Notes under the pieces: generated by a model | The model's database searches: none | The model's input: only the letters and a program-made list of their open reading frames with translations | What the model was told of the DNA's origin: nothing | Part shown: one piece after another, positions 6,336 to 9,376 of the stretch | Layout: every line of letters starts with the position of its first letter | How positions within the stretch are numbered: position 1 is the stretch's first letter | NCBI GenBank assembly: GCA_006227095.1 | Contig: SBFZ01000061.1 | Location: forward strand, 1 to 9,376 | Reading direction: 5' to 3' | DNA: 9,376 nt | From: Bacteroidota bacterium | Lineage (GTDB): Bacteria > Bacteroidota > Bacteroidia > Bacteroidales > VadinHA17 | Position numbers and translations under genes: made by a program

Positions 6336-6722
6336 TTACCTGGTGCCCAGTTCATCAAAGTCAACATCGGAAAACTCCGTGGCCGGAACCCCGGCAACAG
6401 CTGCCACAGTATCCTCCTCCTCATGTGTGGCAGTGTTTACGACCACGCCATTGCCTGCAAAGGCCACTGCTTCACGGAGTCCTTCTGTAAACTTCTCGAA
6501 ATCCTCCTTGTAAAGGAAGATCTTGTGTTTCTCGTAAAACATCTTGCCCTCTTTCCCGGGTCTTTTCTTGCTCTCAGTAATGGTCAGGTAAAGATCTTCA
6601 TGACGGGTAGACTTGACGTCAAAAAAGTATGTTCTCTTGCCTGCCCTGACTACTTTTGTAAATACCTCCTCCTTGTCACTTCTCTCATTCTGGACTTCAA
6701 TTCTTCCTTTCTCGTCTTCCAT
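6336..6722 (-). CDS. DUF3276 / PUR-domain nucleic-acid-binding protein
   Basis: This 128-residue protein matches the bacterial PUR-alpha-like family DUF3276. Residues about 18-90 form one PUR repeat: EEVFTKVVRAGKRTYFFDVK, then DLYLTITESKKR, then the KHKIFLYKEDFEKFTEGL segment (beta strands followed by a helix). Relatives such as Borrelia BpuR bind single-stranded DNA and RNA and act as regulators, and a dimer is expected to form the full PUR fold. The C-terminal tail (about 99-128) is acidic and low in complexity. The protein is cytoplasmic. It is the first gene of a two-gene minus-strand unit with DUF456 and has the cleanest promoter in the window. Its targets cannot be inferred from sequence. 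Confidence 0.92.
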   Translation of the reverse strand: MEDEKGRIEVQNERSDKEEVFTKVVRAGKRTYFFDVKSTRHEDLYLTITESKKRPGKEGKMFYEKHKIFLYKEDFEKFTEGLREAVAFAGNGVVVNTATHEEEDTVAAVAGVPATEFSDVDFDELGTR

Positions 6723-6762
6723 CAGTGGCGAATGTTTTAGGGTTTCAACCGGTTAGCACGCT

Positions 6763-6792
6763 CAAATGTAACAATTATTTTTTCATCTCAAA
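6763..6792 (-). promoter_or_regulatory. Bacteroidota-type promoter for the DUF3276 gene
   Basis: On the minus strand a TTTG box (6792-6789) is followed after exactly 18 bases by TACATTTG (6770-6763). Both boxes match the Bacteroidota primary-sigma consensus TTTG / TAnnTTTG with ideal spacing. Transcription should start near 6757, leaving a leader of about 35 bases before the ATG at 6722. Confidence 0.72.
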
Positions 6793-6832
6793 ATGAGGTG
6801 TCCAAATTGTGATTCTTTTTTGCCACGGTAGG

Positions 6833-6861
6833 TTTATTGGAAACTGATTTTTTTAACTTTG
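6833..6861 (+). promoter_or_regulatory. Candidate nusB promoter
   Basis: TAACTTTG at 6854-6861 is an exact TAnnTTTG -7 box, 26 bases before the nusB ATG. TTTA at 6833-6836 lies 17 bases upstream and is a one-mismatch -33 box. The region is AT-rich and lies back to back with the DUF3276 promoter, so the 165-base spacer holds two divergent promoters. Confidence 0.58.
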
Positions 6862-6887
6862 CTGCCTGAAAAAACATTGTTCTTTAA

Positions 6888-7916
6888 ATGATAAGCAGAA
6901 GACAACTCAGGATCAAGGCGCTGACCGTGCTTTACGCCTGCAACAGGAAGGAGCTTGATGATCTCGATACCGCTGAGCAGGAGCTCATGCTGAGCATCAG
7001 GAAGAGTTATGATCTCTACCACTATCTTCTTCTTCTGCTCATAGCCCTTTCTGACATGGCCCGCGAAAAGGTGGCGCTGTCGGCCATGAAGAAGATGCCC
7101 GGTCCGGAAGATCTCAATCCCAATACCCGCTTTGCAGAGAACAGGGTGATTTCACAGTTGCGCAGAAATGAGCAGCTTCGGAACTATACCGGTGCGATGC
7201 CGGCTCTATGGACCCGCAAGGACAAGCTGAACAACATGAAGTCCCTGAGCCGCTGGCTCTCTACAAGGGGCCTCTCATGGGAAAACAACCCTGAAGTGGT
7301 CAGGCTTGTTTTCAATGAGATGATCCGCTGGGAGTCGTTTTCTGTCTACATGACTTCACCTGAGGAGAGCTACAAGGCAGACCAGCGTTTCGTCAAAGAG
7401 ATGGTAACCAGGCTTTTTCCTGCTTCTGAAGACCTCGCCCTCTGCCTCGAGGAACAGTCAGTATACTGGAATGATGACCTTCCGTTCGTTGCCCTGATGA
7501 TAAGAAATTCAATTGGCAAGTTCAGGGAGAATGACGATGGAAGCACCACACCCTTGCCACAGCTGTTTTCAAACAGTGATGATGAGAGATTTGTAAGGGT
7601 TCTCCTGAGGAAGGCTATCCTCAACAGCCAGAAGACTATTGCACTGATTGATGCACATACTACCAACTGGGAGATTGAGAGGATTGCACTGATGGACAAG
7701 CTTGTAATGCAACTGGCTGTGACGGAGCTGGTTGAGTTTCCGGAAGTGCCGGTTAAGGTCACTCTGAATGAATATATTGAAATAGCAAAGGAGTATTGCA
7801 CTGCCAAAAGCAGTACTTTTGTGAACGGAATACTTGACAAGATCGTTAAGGAGATGAGGGCCAGCGGAGGATTTGTCAAGGCCGGAAGAGGACTGATAGG
7901 TGAGCAGGGGACATAA
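6888..7916 (+). CDS. nusB: Transcription antitermination factor NusB, long Bacteroidota form
   Basis: This 342-residue protein carries both ends of a NusB fold. The N-terminal helix SRRQLRIKALTVLYA (3-17) fits the arginine-rich, RNA-binding start. The C-terminal part (about 258-320) holds WEIERIALMDKLVMQLAVTE, then PVKVTLNEYIEIAKEY and FVNGILDKI, the most conserved NusB segments. NusB pairs with NusE (ribosomal protein S10) on boxA RNA to support rRNA transcription. E. coli NusB is about 139 residues. Here roughly 170 extra residues (about 70-245) separate the two halves, as is usual for Bacteroidota homologues. The frame is intact, so this is not a fusion by frameshift. The ATG at 6888 puts the basic helix at the extreme N-terminus, as expected. 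Confidence 0.93.
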   Translation: MISRRQLRIKALTVLYACNRKELDDLDTAEQELMLSIRKSYDLYHYLLLLLIALSDMAREKVALSAMKKMPGPEDLNPNTRFAENRVISQLRRNEQLRNYTGAMPALWTRKDKLNNMKSLSRWLSTRGLSWENNPEVVRLVFNEMIRWESFSVYMTSPEESYKADQRFVKEMVTRLFPASEDLALCLEEQSVYWNDDLPFVALMIRNSIGKFRENDDGSTTPLPQLFSNSDDERFVRVLLRKAILNSQKTIALIDAHTTNWEIERIALMDKLVMQLAVTELVEFPEVPVKVTLNEYIEIAKEYCTAKSSTFVNGILDKIVKEMRASGGFVKAGRGLIGEQGT

Positions 7917-8006
7917 GGCTGGAACAATATTTCTCGGTCTGAGTGCCTGCGGGCTATTTTGGGAACAAGGACGCAGAACCGGAGAGCAAAAGAGACAATT
8001 GAAGTG

Positions 8007-8014
8007 AAGGAGGG
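8007..8014 (+). promoter_or_regulatory. Strong Shine-Dalgarno that fixes the DUF1573 start
   Basis: AAGGAGGG ends four bases before the ATG at 8019. It is the only near-perfect Shine-Dalgarno in the window; most genes here lack one, as is typical of Bacteroidota. It decides in favour of 8019 over the in-frame ATG at 7959, which would put 20 charged residues before the signal peptide. Confidence 0.7.
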
Positions 8015-8018
8015 TAAA

Positions 8019-8456
8019 ATGAAGAACGTTTTGACATATTTTCTTGCAGTGATGATGATCGCCGGAATGATTGGCGGTTCTTGCGTCAGAAGCTCTTCAG
8101 GCGCAGGGAAAAACTTCCCGTCAGACACTACCGGTACAGCCATTCTTACATTCAGGGCCTCTGAGCATGATTTCGGCAAGGTAAAGGCCGGAGAAAAGGT
8201 GGGATGCATCTTCTCATACACGAACACCGGTGATGCTGACCTGGTGATCACCTCTGCATCGGCCAGCTGCGGCTGCACCGTACCCAAATATGACAAAAAG
8301 CCGGTGCCTCCCGGCGGAACCGGCACCATGGAGGTGATCTTCGATACTTCAGGCAGGGAGGGTATTCAGACAAAAACTGTTGTAGTTCAGTCAAATGCAG
8401 AGAATAATTTAGTTATTTTGCGTATTATTGCCGACATAAACGAAACCGGCAGGTAA
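8019..8456 (+). CDS. DUF1573 family exported protein, probable lipoprotein
   Basis: From the ATG at 8019 the protein has 145 residues. A signal sequence (MKNVLTYFLAVMMIAGMIGG) leads to SC at 21-22. C22 may be a lipidation site, though GGSC lacks the usual aliphatic residue at -3. The mature part (about 42-140) is one DUF1573 domain, an immunoglobulin-like beta sandwich related to ASPM/SPD-2/Hydin modules. Typical features are HDFGKVKAGE (50-59), FSYTNTGDADLVI (65-77), SCGCTVPKY (83-91, with the paired C84 and C86), PPGGTG (97-102) and VIFDTSGREG (106-115). Function is unknown; the domain is abundant in Bacteroidota envelopes. It lies 102 bases after nusB and 48 before yajC on the same strand. 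Confidence 0.92.
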   Translation: MKNVLTYFLAVMMIAGMIGGSCVRSSSGAGKNFPSDTTGTAILTFRASEHDFGKVKAGEKVGCIFSYTNTGDADLVITSASASCGCTVPKYDKKPVPPGGTGTMEVIFDTSGREGIQTKTVVVQSNAENNLVILRIIADINETGR

Positions 8457-8504
8457 ACGTAACAATTCAATAATCACGAATAACTTCAAACACAGACAAA
8501 ACAC

Positions 8505-8831
8505 ATGACAACACTCGCATCAATTTATTTACAGGCCGCACCGGCCCAGGGAAGCCCTAATCTGATTACAGGCCTTCTTCCCCTCGTGCTCGTATTTGTG
8601 GTCTTTTATTTCTTTATGATCAGGCCGCAGATGAGAAAGCAGAAGGAACTGGCCAATTACAGGAATGCCATTGGCAAGGGAGATAAGGTGATTACTACCG
8701 GCGGTATCTACGGCAAGGTTGTGGATGTTACTGACAACGTTGTCACGGTTGAGATAGCCAATGACGTTAAGATCAAGGTAGACAAAAACGCCATACTCAA
8801 GGATCCTTCAGATATTGGTGCTAAACAGTAA
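8505..8831 (+). CDS. yajC: Sec translocon accessory subunit YajC
   Basis: This 108-residue protein is a standard YajC, the small inner-membrane partner of SecDF that associates with SecYEG during protein export. A short N-terminal segment precedes a single membrane helix (about 21-39). The hallmark FYFFMIRPQMRKQKE follows at 34-48, and the cytoplasmic domain contains GDKVITTGGIYGKVV (59-73) and VEIANDVKIKVDKNAI (82-97), both typical of the family. Length matches the usual 85-115 residues. The ATG at 8505 has an A-rich upstream region and no Shine-Dalgarno. secD/secF are not adjacent, as is usual in Bacteroidota where they are fused elsewhere. The YbbR-like gene starts 24 bases downstream, suggesting one transcript. 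Confidence 0.96.
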   Translation: MTTLASIYLQAAPAQGSPNLITGLLPLVLVFVVFYFFMIRPQMRKQKELANYRNAIGKGDKVITTGGIYGKVVDVTDNVVTVEIANDVKIKVDKNAILKDPSDIGAKQ

Positions 8832-8855
8832 TCTGGCAGGTAAAAGAACAGAAAT

Positions 8856-9376
8856 ATGACTGACAAACGGGAACGGAAGGAGAGATTTCTCAACAGGGAA
8901 CTGCCTGTATTTGCATTTTTCCTGCTCCTCTCGTTTGTCTTCTGGTATCTCAATGAGCTCAGCAAGGAGCTGCAGGGAACAATAAACTACCCGGTGAGGT
9001 ATATCAATCCTCCGAAGGACCGTATTGTCACAGGTGATCTCCCCGGGAAACTTGAGATGGATCTGCGTGGACCGGGTTATTCAATTCTCAAGGTCAAGCT
9101 TTCTGGGAGCAGGGCACCTGTGGTCATAGACTTCTCGAAGGTGGCTCCACGAAGGATTCCGGGCCAGATGCCGAGATACTATCTTGTTACTTCTGGTCTT
9201 ATAAGTAATTTTTCCAAGCAGTTGCATGCAGATTTTGACATCCTTGCCATCCATCCTGATACACTCTTTTTCGGGTATGACAGGCTGGTGACCAGGAAGA
9301 TGCCGGTAATCCCACGGCTGAAGGTTGAAACAGGTGAAGGGAAAAAGGTTATCCTCGCAGCAGATCCTGACAGCAT
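8856..9376 (+). CDS. YbbR/CdaR-like membrane-anchored protein (N-terminal part, cut by the window edge)
   Basis: The ATG at 8856 opens a frame of 173 complete codons that stays open to the window edge. It starts with a basic cytoplasmic segment (MTDKRERKERFLNRE), then one membrane helix (about 17-33, ending in FWYLNELSKE). After that come extracytoplasmic beta-rich repeats: TINYPVRYINPP (42-53), DLPGKLEMDLRGPGYSILK (61-79), and a second unit around HPDTLFFGYDRLVTRKMPV (133-151). The signal-anchor followed by 'LP..L...L.G.G' strands is characteristic of YbbR domains. In Firmicutes the YbbR protein CdaR regulates the diadenylate cyclase CdaA. No cyclase gene is next to this one, so a c-di-AMP role is not implied. 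In Bacteroidota this gene commonly lies after yajC and before coaE, and the spacing here fits that arrangement. Confidence 0.86.
   Translation, partial: MTDKRERKERFLNRELPVFAFFLLLSFVFWYLNELSKELQGTINYPVRYINPPKDRIVTGDLPGKLEMDLRGPGYSILKVKLSGSRAPVVIDFSKVAPRRIPGQMPRYYLVTSGLISNFSKQLHADFDILAIHPDTLFFGYDRLVTRKMPVIPRLKVETGEGKKVILAADPDS

Noticed and set aside
6329..6347. Possible hairpin GGCAC/GTGCC at the end of the DUF3276 gene
   Set aside because: Only five base pairs with a nine-base loop and no T-run; too weak to call a terminator.
7959..8018. Upstream ATG for the DUF1573 gene
   Set aside because: It would place 20 charged residues before a signal peptide, whereas the ATG at 8019 has a strong Shine-Dalgarno and starts the signal peptide directly.
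7370..8329. Long open frame of 319 codons on the minus strand, opposite nusB and DUF1573
   Set aside because: It is wholly antisense to two well-recognised genes, crosses their spacer, and its translation is serine-rich with no family features.

Overview
This window looks like ordinary chromosomal DNA from a member of the Bacteroidota, most likely order Bacteroidales. The evidence is the gene set and order: a NusB more than twice the usual length, a PUR-domain DUF3276 protein, an ftsK-lolA pair, and a nusB / DUF1573 / yajC / YbbR-like series. Several intergenic promoters also fit the Bacteroidota primary-sigma pattern (TTTG, then TAnnTTTG). I see no prophage, insertion sequence, CRISPR array, tRNA or rRNA. 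No gap between genes exceeds about 180 bases.

Four transcription blocks alternate in strand. (1) Bases 1-3378, minus strand: an uncharacterised lipoprotein gene, then ftsK, then the start of a lolA-like gene that leaves the window at base 1. (2) Bases 3539-5676, plus strand: carbamate kinase (arcC), then ornithine carbamoyltransferase (arcB). (3) Bases 5824-6722, minus strand: a DUF3276 gene, then a DUF456 membrane-protein gene. (4) Bases 6888-9376, plus strand: nusB, a DUF1573 lipoprotein-like gene, yajC, and a YbbR/CdaR-like gene that leaves the window on the right.

Block 1 combines chromosome segregation (FtsK) with envelope functions (LolA, lipoprotein). Block 2 is the ATP-yielding end of the arginine deiminase route: citrulline to ornithine plus carbamoyl phosphate, then ATP plus ammonia and CO2. 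No arginine deiminase or antiporter gene is present here. Block 4 pairs a transcription factor (NusB) with Sec accessory and envelope proteins.

The most unusual structure is in the spacers around arcB. Three 7-bp tandem arrays lie there: AGGCAAT/AGGCAGT upstream, five exact copies of TTTGCGA starting at the base after the arcB stop codon, and the inverted form ATTGCCT running into the DUF456 stop codon. The downstream spacer can fold into a long imperfect hairpin between the convergent genes. I found no clearly new multi-gene system. The repeat family and a few uncharacterised genes are the points worth a second look.
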